From: DAOTYH01 sp034435015
GTDB taxonomy: Bacteria; Chloroflexota; Anaerolineae; Aggregatilineales; UBA3940
NCBI GenBank assembly: GCA_034435015.1
Contig: DAOTYH010000075.1
Coordinates: 1-24,730, forward strand
Length of the DNA: 24,730 bases
Direction of reading: 5' to 3'
How positions within the stretch are numbered: position 1 is the stretch's first letter; each line of letters starts with the position of its first letter. The position numbers and the translations under genes were made by a program. Under the pieces are notes generated by a model. The model searched no databases, was not told the origin of the DNA, and worked only from the letters and a program-made list of their open reading frames with translations. Below are positions 1 to 7,398 of this stretch, in pieces.

Positions 1-71
1 GGATTTGAACCCGCACGCCTTACGGCACATGATCCTAAGTCATGCTCGTCTGCCAGTTCCGACACTCCCCC
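1..71 (-). tRNA. tRNA-Leu (anticodon UAG), 3' end cut by window edge
   Basis: Read on the minus strand from 71, the sequence gives an acceptor strand GGGGGAG, the TG of positions 8-9, a D-arm with CTGGCAGACG, an anticodon stem CATGA/TCATG around the loop CTTAGGA (anticodon TAG), a long class II variable arm (GCCGTAAGGC) and the T-arm start GCGGGTTCAAATCC. The long variable arm and the D-arm sequence are typical of tRNA-Leu. The end of the T-stem, the 3' acceptor strand and CCA lie outside the window. Confidence 0.93.
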
Positions 72-81
72 AACACGCATG

Positions 82-109
82 ATTATAGCCCACAACTCTC
101 TCGCCGCAA
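82..109 (-). promoter_or_regulatory. Promoter of the tRNA-Leu gene
   Basis: On the minus strand a perfect -10 box TATAAT (82-87) is preceded, after 16 nt, by TTGCGG (104-109, a 3/6 match to TTGACA). The predicted start at about 75 lies a few bases upstream of the mature tRNA 5' end at 71, the usual arrangement for a tRNA gene. The -35 assignment is weaker than the -10. Confidence 0.55.
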
Positions 110-208
110 CCCCACGTCCTGCAAAAAAGCATCGTGTACAATTAAGTTGAATAAACAGCCACAAAAGGATAAGCTTAACCATAATTGACGAGGTAAATTA
201 GCTGTCTC

Positions 209-835
209 ATGAATGCCCAGCGCTGGCTTGCACTCGGAATATTTGCTCTGGCTGTACTCTGCATTGCTACCAGCAATCTCTGGCTTACCCGTCTGCGAGG
301 AAATGACGAGCAGACTACCCCTACGCCATCTCCCCAGCCTACCCTAGCTATTGGCACAGAGGAGGCCACACCGCCCCCCGGTGCGCCAACCCGTGAACCG
401 ACTGCTACCCCCAATCCAATCATTGCTGAGCTGATTGCATTAGCGACCCAGCCCCTCGGCGTAGGGGACGAGCCTTTCATCACCATGGCAGGGGACTTCA
501 CCACTATAGACATCATGCATCAGGCACAGGGAACCGCCTCCATTTACCAGATGGGAGATGTACAACGTATCCTGCGGCTCGATCCCTTCACTGTCAGCAA
601 CGGCCCTGATTTACATGTCATACTCTCGCAACATGCCCAGCCGCGTACCAGTGCTGAAGCTCTGTTGCCAGATTATGTTGACCTGGGTATCCTGAGGAGC
701 ATCACTGGCGCTCAAAACTACCCCATCCCAGACAACACAGACCTGACCCGCTATCGTAGTGTGGTCATCTACAGCATGTCTCTGAACATGGTCTACAGCA
801 CAGCCACCCTGACAGAAGTTCGTGGACAACGCTAA
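209..835 (+). CDS. Membrane-anchored DM13-domain protein
   Basis: A 208-residue protein with a hydrophobic N-terminal segment (about residues 5-27, signal anchor or uncleaved signal), a Pro/Thr-rich spacer (35-70) and a DM13 domain (about 88-205). DM13 hallmarks visible are the G-x-F start, the H-x-x-x-G-T block (104-109), the L-x-x-F-x-x-x-x-GPDLHVILS strand (124-140), DLG..RSITGAQNYPIP and the final VVIYS...TATL strand. DM13 domains are proposed to act in redox or electron transfer through a near-invariant Cys in the last-but-one strand. Here that position is Ser189 (VVIYSMS), so redox activity is doubtful. There is no lipobox around Cys18. The ATG at 209 sits about 15 nt after GAGG (189-192), further than usual, but no better start is evident. 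The next gene begins directly after the stop, so the two are probably cotranscribed. Confidence 0.8.
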   Translation: MNAQRWLALGIFALAVLCIATSNLWLTRLRGNDEQTTPTPSPQPTLAIGTEEATPPPGAPTREPTATPNPIIAELIALATQPLGVGDEPFITMAGDFTTIDIMHQAQGTASIYQMGDVQRILRLDPFTVSNGPDLHVILSQHAQPRTSAEALLPDYVDLGILRSITGAQNYPIPDNTDLTRYRSVVIYSMSLNMVYSTATLTEVRGQR

Positions 836-1666
836 ATGACAGGCATCCCCCCCAATCAAATGGCCTCTTTACGGCTCTATTTTGATTGTGCTTCGGTCTC
901 ATACCAACAGGCCATTGAGCCAGCCTTTGGGCCACTGGCAGAGGGGCTGGTTCGTTACGCCCACCTGCACCCCAACGAGTCGGTGATCGATCTAGGCACT
1001 GGCAGTGGTCTAGTTGCACGTTGCGCGTTGCAACACGGGAGTGAAGTGATCGCGCTGGACCTCTCGCTGGCTATGCTCAAAGTAGCTCGTCAGCAGGGGC
1101 TGACACGATTATGTCAGGCAGATATGCACCACCTGCCGTTTCGCTCGGACAGTTTCGACGTAGTACTGGCATCATTTGCTTTCAACAGCACAGACCCAGC
1201 CCTGAGCCTGCGAGAGGTCTGGCGTATTCTGAGGCCGGGCGGCAGGCTGGTCATGCAGGAATGGGGAACTCCCGATCCGCTCAGCGAGCTGGTTACAGAT
1301 ACACTAGCCGAATATACACCCGAAGATGTTCCCCCTACCCTTGCCGCTATGCGCAGAGACATCTATACGTCTCTGCCATGGGATGAGCTTAAAGACTCGG
1401 AAGATTTACGCCTGGCGCTAAGGAGGGCGGGTTTCAGCCGGATCAAGGTGAATGTAGTTTCACCCTCTGTGAAGTTGCAAAGTACAGAGGTGTTCCTTCG
1501 TTACAAACTGGCATGGCCAATCCGCCGTGCAGAATTAGAGGCCATGCCAGAAGATATTCGTCAGCTATGCTTAAACGACCTACGAGAGAATATAGCCGCC
1601 CACTGCAACTCAGCAGGGCATTTGATCTGGCGGCCTAATATCGTCCGTCTGCGTGCCTTCAAGTAG
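836..1666 (+). CDS. Class I SAM-dependent methyltransferase
   Basis: A 276-residue protein of the UbiE/Methyltransf_11 type. Motif I is at residues 50-58 (VIDLGTGSG), the acidic residue ending strand 2 is in VIALDLS, motif II is in the ADMHHLPF region, FDVVLASF follows, and motif III is in LREVWRILRPGGRLVMQEWG. The C-terminal ~110 residues carry no motif I recognise and probably set acceptor specificity. The ATG follows the TAA of the DM13 gene with no gap, implying translational coupling. The substrate cannot be read from sequence. It converges with the PrsW gene, leaving only 23 nt between them and no clear terminator. Confidence 0.85.
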   Translation: MTGIPPNQMASLRLYFDCASVSYQQAIEPAFGPLAEGLVRYAHLHPNESVIDLGTGSGLVARCALQHGSEVIALDLSLAMLKVARQQGLTRLCQADMHHLPFRSDSFDVVLASFAFNSTDPALSLREVWRILRPGGRLVMQEWGTPDPLSELVTDTLAEYTPEDVPPTLAAMRRDIYTSLPWDELKDSEDLRLALRRAGFSRIKVNVVSPSVKLQSTEVFLRYKLAWPIRRAELEAMPEDIRQLCLNDLRENIAAHCNSAGHLIWRPNIVRLRAFK

Positions 1667-1689
1667 AATGAGCCGGTCAGCTTGTGCCG

Positions 1690-2679
1690 TTAACCGAACT
1701 GGGCTTTTAACTCAGCACTCAGCGCTGTTGCTTGGGCACGCAACTCCTCAATCCGGCCAAGCCCCGCACCTGCTTCTCCGCGCATCGAGTGAGCCTGTTT
1801 CTGGTAGGCTAGCTTGGTAAGAATGTGGAAATAACGCCCTGTGCGCAGCCACAAGGCGGGGCCGCCCGTCAGCAGAGCTTGCAAGCGCACCCTTAAGCGC
1901 CGCCCAATCGAATAGGCCGCCTCGAATTGTGCATTGGTGAGCGTCTGACGGGCAACCTCATCCTTCAATTGCGTTATGATCCATTGGCGCTCTCGTCGTA
2001 ACGCAAGAAGCATGATCACAAAGACAAACAGTACGCCGCCCCAGTCGGCTACAAGCGCCAGGCAGATCAGCCCCTCCATCTCAGAAGCGAGAAGCAGGCT
2101 GGTATTATGCAGACTGTGTGCCCCTATAGCCGCGATCAGCCCCAGCAGGGGAGCGGTATAACGCAGGAGGGCGCTGCGTGCGTGGCGGGCTACGCCAAAA
2201 CCGATCCCTGTCAAGCTGGTGAACAAAGCATGATTCAGGCCAAACACAAACGCCCGCATCAGGATCAACGCACCTAGAGCCTCACCACTCATGAAATAGA
2301 GCACATTTTCTATAGCCGCAAAACCAAACCCGACCAGCGAGCCATAGATAATGCCGTCAAACAAACCATCAAACTCGTACCGCCAAAGCAAAAAGACAAG
2401 CAGAACACCTAGTCCCTTGAAAAGCTCCTCCGTGATCGGTGCAAGCACAGACACTGTCACAACATCAGCCAACTGTCCTCCCTGATCTAATAACATGAAG
2501 GGAACGCCAAACACTAACTGGGTAATCAGGGAGAGAATCGCCGCAGGCAAGAAACCCCATAAGAAGACAGCCAGCACAAGGCCTAACGGTTCTTTCTCAT
2601 ACCGATCCATCCAGTACAGGAAAAAGGGATAGATCAGCATAGGGATAATACCAGCAACAACTGCCACCATGAAGGTCAT
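1690..2679 (-). CDS. PrsW family intramembrane metalloprotease (peptidase M82)
   Basis: A 329-residue polytopic membrane protein. The PrsW signatures are in order: an N-terminal helix then YWMDRYEKEPL, the metal-site motif ITEELFKG (EExxK), the next helix with DGIIYGSLVGFGFAAIEN, a helix with LNHALFTSLTGIGFG, and GAHSLHN supplying the last His. About seven hydrophobic segments cover residues 1-235. The C-terminal ~95 residues are hydrophilic, helical and Arg/Lys-rich, longer than in B. subtilis PrsW, which cleaves an anti-sigma factor. No anti-sigma factor lies nearby, so the substrate is unknown. It starts 20 nt after the PHP gene ends, with AGGTGA just upstream, so the two look like one operon with PHP first. 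Confidence 0.88.
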   Translation of the reverse strand: MTFMVAVVAGIIPMLIYPFFLYWMDRYEKEPLGLVLAVFLWGFLPAAILSLITQLVFGVPFMLLDQGGQLADVVTVSVLAPITEELFKGLGVLLVFLLWRYEFDGLFDGIIYGSLVGFGFAAIENVLYFMSGEALGALILMRAFVFGLNHALFTSLTGIGFGVARHARSALLRYTAPLLGLIAAIGAHSLHNTSLLLASEMEGLICLALVADWGGVLFVFVIMLLALRRERQWIITQLKDEVARQTLTNAQFEAAYSIGRRLRVRLQALLTGGPALWLRTGRYFHILTKLAYQKQAHSMRGEAGAGLGRIEELRAQATALSAELKAQFG

Positions 2680-2699
2680 ACTTCACCTGCCTGCCCAGC

Positions 2700-3380
2700 C
2701 TATTTAGGCCTGAGAGAAGGGAATAGCTGTTTTGCCAGCTTGGCATAGGTTGATCCGAAATGGATCCATGAAGGGCTGAGAGCCTCCTGCCGTGTGGCAG
2801 TCTGCAAGGCCTGCCGCAAACCCTGCGCATGGTTAGCAAATGGCTCGGCGAGCAGGGTAGCCATGCCATACTCACGTTTGACATGCGCATCACTGCCGCA
2901 GGTAAGCAACTTGCCATGTTCCTGCGCAAAGGCCAATGCCCGCTGGTTATCCTCATTGTGCAAACACCGCGAGTTGAACACTTCAATGGCATCTATCAGG
3001 TCAACGATCTCCAGCAAGTGTTCAAGTTTCCAAGCGCCTCGACGATACCGGTCAAAGGGGTGCGATACACCAATCAATGCCCCCTGACTTCGCAGGCGTT
3101 CTATCGTCTCCTGCGGAGTCAGCCCCGGCGGCACTTCGTCCTTGACGTACCATGCCAATAGTTCACCCTGTGTAGTCATGACCTCAATACCAGGGATGAT
3201 CAGCATGGGATACAGACGGGCCGCCTGAAGTGCCCCCCTCGCCGTATTGTGATCCGTAATGGCTAGTTTATCTATTCCTCGCTCCCGGCAAATAGCTTGC
3301 AGGGCATCCAGCCGTAGCAAGGAATCCTTTGAATAGATGGTATGAGCATGTAATTCGATCTTCCAGCGATGTGTATCCAT
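2700..3380 (-). CDS. PHP-domain metal-dependent phosphoesterase
   Basis: A PHP domain spans nearly the whole protein. It shows ELHAHT (metal His pair at residues 11 and 13), ITDHNT, the Glu of PGIEVMT, VSHPFD and CGSDAHV, so all metal-binding motifs are intact. Stand-alone PHP proteins of this size hydrolyse phosphoesters such as nucleotides or histidinol phosphate; the substrate here is unknown. I chose the ATG at 3380 because AGGTG lies 6 nt upstream; a GTG at 3389 would add three residues but has no SD. No DNA polymerase or tRNA nucleotidyltransferase domain is fused to it. It is the first gene of the PHP-PrsW pair. Confidence 0.86.
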   Translation of the reverse strand: MDTHRWKIELHAHTIYSKDSLLRLDALQAICRERGIDKLAITDHNTARGALQAARLYPMLIIPGIEVMTTQGELLAWYVKDEVPPGLTPQETIERLRSQGALIGVSHPFDRYRRGAWKLEHLLEIVDLIDAIEVFNSRCLHNEDNQRALAFAQEHGKLLTCGSDAHVKREYGMATLLAEPFANHAQGLRQALQTATRQEALSPSWIHFGSTYAKLAKQLFPSLRPK

Positions 3381-3524
3381 AGGTGACACCTGTCAGGTTA
3401 ATTGGTGAAAAAGAATGCCCGCCCCCAAACGACTCGTTCACAGTCAAGAAGCTCCAGTCTTCCCATGACGGGCCGCAGAATGAGAAGCTGACATGCCACC
3501 CTCTCACCTCAAGCTTCCCTGCAC

Positions 3525-3551
3525 TTGTCCCGCTCTCCAGTTTAGTATACT
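3525..3551 (+). promoter_or_regulatory. Possible promoter of the two-component operon
   Basis: TATACT (3546-3551) preceded by TTGTCC (3525-3530) with a short 15-nt spacer. The predicted start near 3558 would place the SD of the TTG start (3558-3562) at the very 5' end of the mRNA, an awkward fit. The rest of the 3381-3571 intergenic stretch shows nothing I can assign. Confidence 0.3.
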
Positions 3552-3571
3552 CTTAACAGGAGACGGGCGCA

Positions 3572-5398
3572 TTGAGGATCGGGGGCGGCGCTACAGTGAT
3601 GTTGCCCAGAGTGTTACAGTTCATCTCAAATAAGCTGTCAAGCTCCCGGACGCACAAGTGGCCTATCCGAATACGCTTGGTGATCTCCGTGCTGGCTGTT
3701 CAATTTATCATCCTCTCCGCTCTAGTGGGAATCACTATCCTGCTCCATCAACAGAATGGAATCCGGCTGTGGCCCCCATCAGATGACCAGAGCAGACCGC
3801 TGATCTTGTTGCAGTTCATCCTTATCGTACTAGCCTTCGGCGCACTGGCAAGTATCGTCTCACTGCTTGCCGGCACCCTGACAAGCCGGATCAACAGCCT
3901 TACCGCGCTAGTAGAAGGCCAAGTTGCCAGCAGTAGCCTCAACATTATGCTGGATGCCACCAATCAGACCGATGAGGTTGGGCGGCTGATCATGGCTCTG
4001 AACAAACTCAGCCTAGCTTATCAGAACACCTTAGAGGACCTAGGCCGGCGGGCTGATGAGATGGCTATGCTGAACTTAGTGGCCGCTACGATCAACCGCA
4101 CCCTCGACTTACAGCAAGTCTTTGATACCTCTCTACGTGCGGCGGTCAAGTGTGTCAACTGGGATACCGGCGCCATCTACATGTGGGACGAGCGCATTGA
4201 GAGCCTGAACATGGTCAGCTATGTTGGCCTCTCAGAAGAAGCCGTGCGTAACCTGATCTCCTATAAGCCCGGCGAGGGAATAGTGGGGCAGGCGGCCAAG
4301 CGCCGCGAAACGATTGTGGTCGAGGATGTGCGCGAGAATGCCGAATATGCCATGCAGTATCAGCCCGAAATGCCCATCACTCAGGTCAGCATCCCTCTGG
4401 TAACCGTTCCCGGTCAGCTTCTAGGTGTGCTATTGGTTGGCAATTCGACCCAGACGATTTTGTCTAAGGAGGCTCTCAATCTTCTGGTGACAGTAGCTCA
4501 CCAAATGGCCCTTGCAATTGATAAGGCCCAGCTCTATGCCAAAGTCAGCAAGCATGCCGAAGAACTGGAGTCCATCGTGGAAGCTCGCACCGAACAGCTT
4601 GCTCAGGCTATACAAGAGCTGTCTGTAGCATTGGAGCGCGCTCAGGAGGCAGATAAGGTTAAATCTTTACTGCTCTCTACCGTCTCCCATGAATTAAGGA
4701 CCCCCTTAGCAACGATCAAGGGCAATACCTCCATGTTACTGGAGAACCATGCCGAGATCACACCTGACATGCTTGTTCAACACCTACAAGACATTGAGGA
4801 GGAAACTGATAAGCTGACCGAGTTGATCAGCAATCTATTGGAAATGAGCCGTATTGAAGCAGGCATACTACAGATCAATCCTGCTCCCATTGATCTGATA
4901 GATGTCCTGACCAATGCCGTTTCAACCGCTCAAGTACGCCTGTTGGATCACCCTCTGCACCTCAGTGTCCCTCAGAAGCTCCCCTACTGTCTCGGCGACC
5001 CTCGCCGCATTGAACAGGTCGTGGCCAACCTGCTAGACAACGCGGCCAAGTTCTCCGCCGCAGGCACCCCTATTGAGATCAGGGCTGAACAGCAGGGGCA
5101 GGAACTGGTTGTCTCTGTATCCGATCAGGGGGTGGGGATTGCACCTGAGCACCTAGATCAGATATTTGATCGCTTTTACCAGATCAAGACGGCACACAGC
5201 AGTGGCCGGCACGGCATTGGGTTGGGGTTAGCCATCTGCCGGGGACTGGTCGAAGCGCAGGGGGGGCGGATCTGGGCTGAGAGTGTAGTGGGGCAGGGTT
5301 CTACCTTTTACTTCAGCCTGCCAACCACCCTAGCAAGGGAAACGTTTGATCTAAAGGGAAACGAACATGAAGCGGACAAGTATTCTCGTCATAGATGA
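3572..5398 (+). CDS. Membrane sensor histidine kinase with GAF domain
   Basis: A 608-residue kinase. Two transmembrane helices (about 35-58 and 77-102) flank a very short external loop. A HAMP-like linker (102-155), a GAF domain (about 165-320), a coiled coil (325-365), HisKA with the phospho-acceptor His373 in STVSHELRTPLA, and HATPase_c follow. The ATPase part shows the N-box NLLDNAAKF (from 486), DQGVGIAP, FDRFYQ and HGIGLGLAIC. The tiny periplasmic loop suggests the stimulus is sensed in the membrane or by the cytosolic GAF domain. The TTG at 3572 has AGGAG 9 nt upstream; an ATG at 3599 would remove nine residues but lacks a well-placed SD. The end overlaps the response-regulator gene by 32 nt, so the two act as a pair. 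Confidence 0.93.
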   Translation: MRIGGGATVMLPRVLQFISNKLSSSRTHKWPIRIRLVISVLAVQFIILSALVGITILLHQQNGIRLWPPSDDQSRPLILLQFILIVLAFGALASIVSLLAGTLTSRINSLTALVEGQVASSSLNIMLDATNQTDEVGRLIMALNKLSLAYQNTLEDLGRRADEMAMLNLVAATINRTLDLQQVFDTSLRAAVKCVNWDTGAIYMWDERIESLNMVSYVGLSEEAVRNLISYKPGEGIVGQAAKRRETIVVEDVRENAEYAMQYQPEMPITQVSIPLVTVPGQLLGVLLVGNSTQTILSKEALNLLVTVAHQMALAIDKAQLYAKVSKHAEELESIVEARTEQLAQAIQELSVALERAQEADKVKSLLLSTVSHELRTPLATIKGNTSMLLENHAEITPDMLVQHLQDIEEETDKLTELISNLLEMSRIEAGILQINPAPIDLIDVLTNAVSTAQVRLLDHPLHLSVPQKLPYCLGDPRRIEQVVANLLDNAAKFSAAGTPIEIRAEQQGQELVVSVSDQGVGIAPEHLDQIFDRFYQIKTAHSSGRHGIGLGLAICRGLVEAQGGRIWAESVVGQGSTFYFSLPTTLARETFDLKGNEHEADKYSRHR

Positions 5399-6059
5399 CG
5401 AACCCAAGATTGTACGCTTTATCAAGACCTCATTGAGTCTAGCCGGCTACGATATACTGACAGCGGAGACGGGTCAGTCGGCACTTCAGACATTCGAGAA
5501 TAACCGTCCTGATTTGATCATCCTTGATCTGGGACTACCCGACATGGACGGTCTTGAGGTGTTACGCGAGATCAGGTCCTACTCAACCGTCCCTATCATC
5601 ATCCTGACAGCACGAGATGAGGAAAAAGACAAGGTCAAAGGGCTAGAGTTGGGTGCTGATGACTACCTCACCAAGCCATTTGGCACACCGGAGCTAAAAG
5701 CACGCATTCAGGCTGTATTACGCCGCGTTGAATGGTCTCCCCAGCCCAGCGATCTGGCCGAGTTCACCCTCCATGATCTGCACGTTGATTTCAAGCGGCG
5801 CAGGGTTTACGTTCACGGAGTGGAAGTTCACTTAACACCCACCGAGTACGATCTTCTGCGTCTGATGATCCAGCATGCAGGACAGGTGATGCTACACAGT
5901 GAACTGCTGAGCAGAGTATGGGGAGAAGAATACCGCAACGATCTGGCTATCTTACGTGTCAACATCTCGCGCCTGCGGCAAAAATTGGAGGAAGACCCCC
6001 GCGAGCCGCGCTACATCCTGACTGTGCCGGGGATCGGATACACATTGCCGACTGAATAA
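5367..6059 (+). CDS. OmpR/KdpE-type response regulator
   Basis: A 230-residue regulator: receiver domain (1-120) with the acidic pair at Asp10-Asp11, phospho-acceptor Asp54 in ILDLGLPDMDG, Thr81 and Lys103 (LTKPF), then a winged-helix trans_reg_c domain (about 130-228) with LTPTEYDLLRLM, LLSRVWG, VNISRLRQKLEEDP and the ending IRTV-like ILTVPGIGYTL. It is the cognate partner of the overlapping upstream kinase. KdpE-like similarity is general to this class and there are no kdpFABC genes here, so the regulon is unknown. Confidence 0.95.
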   Translation: MKRTSILVIDDEPKIVRFIKTSLSLAGYDILTAETGQSALQTFENNRPDLIILDLGLPDMDGLEVLREIRSYSTVPIIILTARDEEKDKVKGLELGADDYLTKPFGTPELKARIQAVLRRVEWSPQPSDLAEFTLHDLHVDFKRRRVYVHGVEVHLTPTEYDLLRLMIQHAGQVMLHSELLSRVWGEEYRNDLAILRVNISRLRQKLEEDPREPRYILTVPGIGYTLPTE

Positions 6060-6143
6060 AACAGCGGGTAGCGCCCTGCCGCCCGCCTTCCTCCGTCAAA
6101 CCGACCCATCATTCAAGACGCTATGACGAACAGCCCCGCCCCG

Positions 6144-6641
6144 CTAGGTATTGCCTCCGCCTCCTTCGACAGGTGAGTGGACAATACGCAACGTCATATG
6201 GAGAGCGCCAAGCTCAATAATGTCCCCATCTGAAAGCGGGAAGTCCCTTCCAGGCATCAACCTCTGCCCATTGACCCATGTGCCATTGGTGCTGTTCTGG
6301 TCAATCAGGTACAAGTTCCGCTCGCCGGGCCGGATAAGTGCATGGCGGCGTGAGACACCATGACGCATAGCCCCGTATGGCGCGAAGTCCAGATCGGGGC
6401 GGAAAGCACTCATAGGGTCGGTTCGTCCTAACACCGTGACCCGCCATACATCAAGCCCTACTGTGCTGGTCTGTGAGCCCGTCACATGAAAGAGCACACG
6501 CCATGCAGGACCTGCCCGCTCCGGCGTAACTTCCGGCGGCGGCGGGGAGGGCCTTGTCTCCTCCGAAGAGGGAGGAGACGGTATCTTTAACTCCTCTTCC
6601 CTAAGCGGCTCACGTGGCTGATTAAGTGGTTTTGTGACCAC
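6144..6641 (-). CDS. FHA-domain protein
   Basis: A 165-residue cytosolic protein with a Pro/Glu-rich unstructured N-terminus (1-45) and one FHA domain (about 48-155). The phosphothreonine-binding loop residues are present: Gly72-Arg73 (VLGRTD), Ser97/Arg98/His100 in VSRRHALI, and NSTNGTWVNG (116-125), followed by LSDGDIIELG. FHA domains bind phosphothreonine peptides, often from Ser/Thr kinases; no such kinase gene is in this window. The start is GTG with GAGAGG 8 nt upstream. Both the SD and the GTG fall inside a strong predicted RNA fold. The gene converges with the response regulator, with 84 nt between the two ends. Confidence 0.88.
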   Translation of the reverse strand: MVTKPLNQPREPLREEELKIPSPPSSEETRPSPPPPEVTPERAGPAWRVLFHVTGSQTSTVGLDVWRVTVLGRTDPMSAFRPDLDFAPYGAMRHGVSRRHALIRPGERNLYLIDQNSTNGTWVNGQRLMPGRDFPLSDGDIIELGALHMTLRIVHSPVEGGGGNT

Positions 6642-6681
6642 AGAGACGACCTCTCATCTAGTGAAATAGATGTGGTTTTTT
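6637..6681. promoter_or_regulatory. Three-way-junction inverted repeat over the FHA gene start, with T6 tract
   Basis: Outer helix 6637-6642 (ACCACA) with 6671-6676 (TGTGGT); inner helices 6643-6646 with 6652-6655 (GAGA/TCTC) and 6657-6660 with 6667-6670 (TCTA/TAGA). Only A6656 is unpaired at the junction. As minus-strand RNA it would cover both the SD (6650-6655) and the GTG start (6639-6641) of the FHA gene. As plus-strand RNA it is followed directly by TTTTTT (6676-6681), so it could instead act as a terminator for transcripts coming from the two-component operon. Confidence 0.45.
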
Positions 6682-6740
6682 ACTCCATGCCGAGCTGGCC
6701 AAGACTAACTGCACCGCGCCCAAACTCTTTTCTGACCCTA

Positions 6741-6769
6741 TTTGTACACTGAAATGACCAATTAGGCAA
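6741..6769 (-). promoter_or_regulatory. Possible promoter for the FHA gene
   Basis: On the minus strand TTGCCT (6764-6769) and TACAAA (6741-6746) are separated by exactly 17 nt; each matches the consensus at 4 of 6 positions. The predicted start near 6733 would give a leader of about 90 nt containing the three-way junction. The rest of 6682-6813 shows nothing else I can assign. Confidence 0.33.
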
Positions 6770-6813
6770 GAGAGGCAAACCTTACAAATCGCACACCTGA
6801 TCATCCCGACCCA

Positions 6814-7398
6814 CTATTGCCTTCCATCTGGCGGCCACAAGACACGCATCACCTCGGCATTATCAGGAAGTATCCGCCAAACATCCCTAAGCGGCTGTCC
6901 GGTAACCATACAACGCACCGCCGCCATAGGCAGGCCATGGGTCACCACGATAACAGTTCCGCCCGGATAAGAGACTGCAATATCGTAGAGCGAAGCGCTG
7001 ACTCGCTCGGCCATCTGGACAATGCTCTCTGCCCCAACGATAGGATTGCTCACCGGGTCCTCATAGAAGCGGGCATGAGCCTCTCCCAGCTCTGCTCTGA
7101 CCTCCTCATACAACCTGCCCTGCCAGCTTCCCATGTTTGTCTCACGTAATCGCGGGTCCATTCGAACAGGCAATCCTAAAAACCGACCAATGATCTGAGC
7201 GGTCTCCAATGCGCGGGCCAGATCACTCGTATACAATGCCTGAGCAGGGACACCCGCCAGCTTGCGGGCGACGGCAACCGCTTGAGCGCGCCCCTTGCTA
7301 TTCAGGCTCGGCCCTGGTTTGATCTGTCCCTGATAACGATAGGCAATATTCCAGTCAGTTTGCCCGTGGCGAACAAGTAACAGCTCTGCCTGAATCAA
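6814..7398 (-). CDS. Histidine phosphatase superfamily protein (phosphoglycerate mutase-like), coupled to the SLOG gene
   Basis: A 194-residue single-domain enzyme with the RHG motif at residues 10-12 (LVRHGQTDWN, phosphohistidine His11), Arg62 in SDLARALETA, the proton donor Glu86 in LRETNMGSWQG and the second catalytic His154 in VTHGLPM. The catalytic set is complete. The family includes cofactor-dependent phosphoglycerate mutase, but this length and motif set fit broad small-molecule phosphatases (CobC, PhoE, GpmB type). The TTG start overlaps the TGA of the SLOG gene in a TTGA tetramer, with AGGGAG just upstream, so translation is probably coupled. That places the phosphatase in the SLOG/SLATT locus, perhaps removing or editing the ligand sensed by the SLOG protein; this role is inference. 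Confidence 0.87.
   Translation of the reverse strand: MIQAELLLVRHGQTDWNIAYRYQGQIKPGPSLNSKGRAQAVAVARKLAGVPAQALYTSDLARALETAQIIGRFLGLPVRMDPRLRETNMGSWQGRLYEEVRAELGEAHARFYEDPVSNPIVGAESIVQMAERVSASLYDIAVSYPGGTVIVVTHGLPMAAVRCMVTGQPLRDVWRILPDNAEVMRVLWPPDGRQ

Noticed and set aside
6060..6143. Possible terminator GCGGG...CCCGC after the response regulator
   Set aside because: Short stem, no U-tract, and the loop has competing pairings; not strong enough to annotate.
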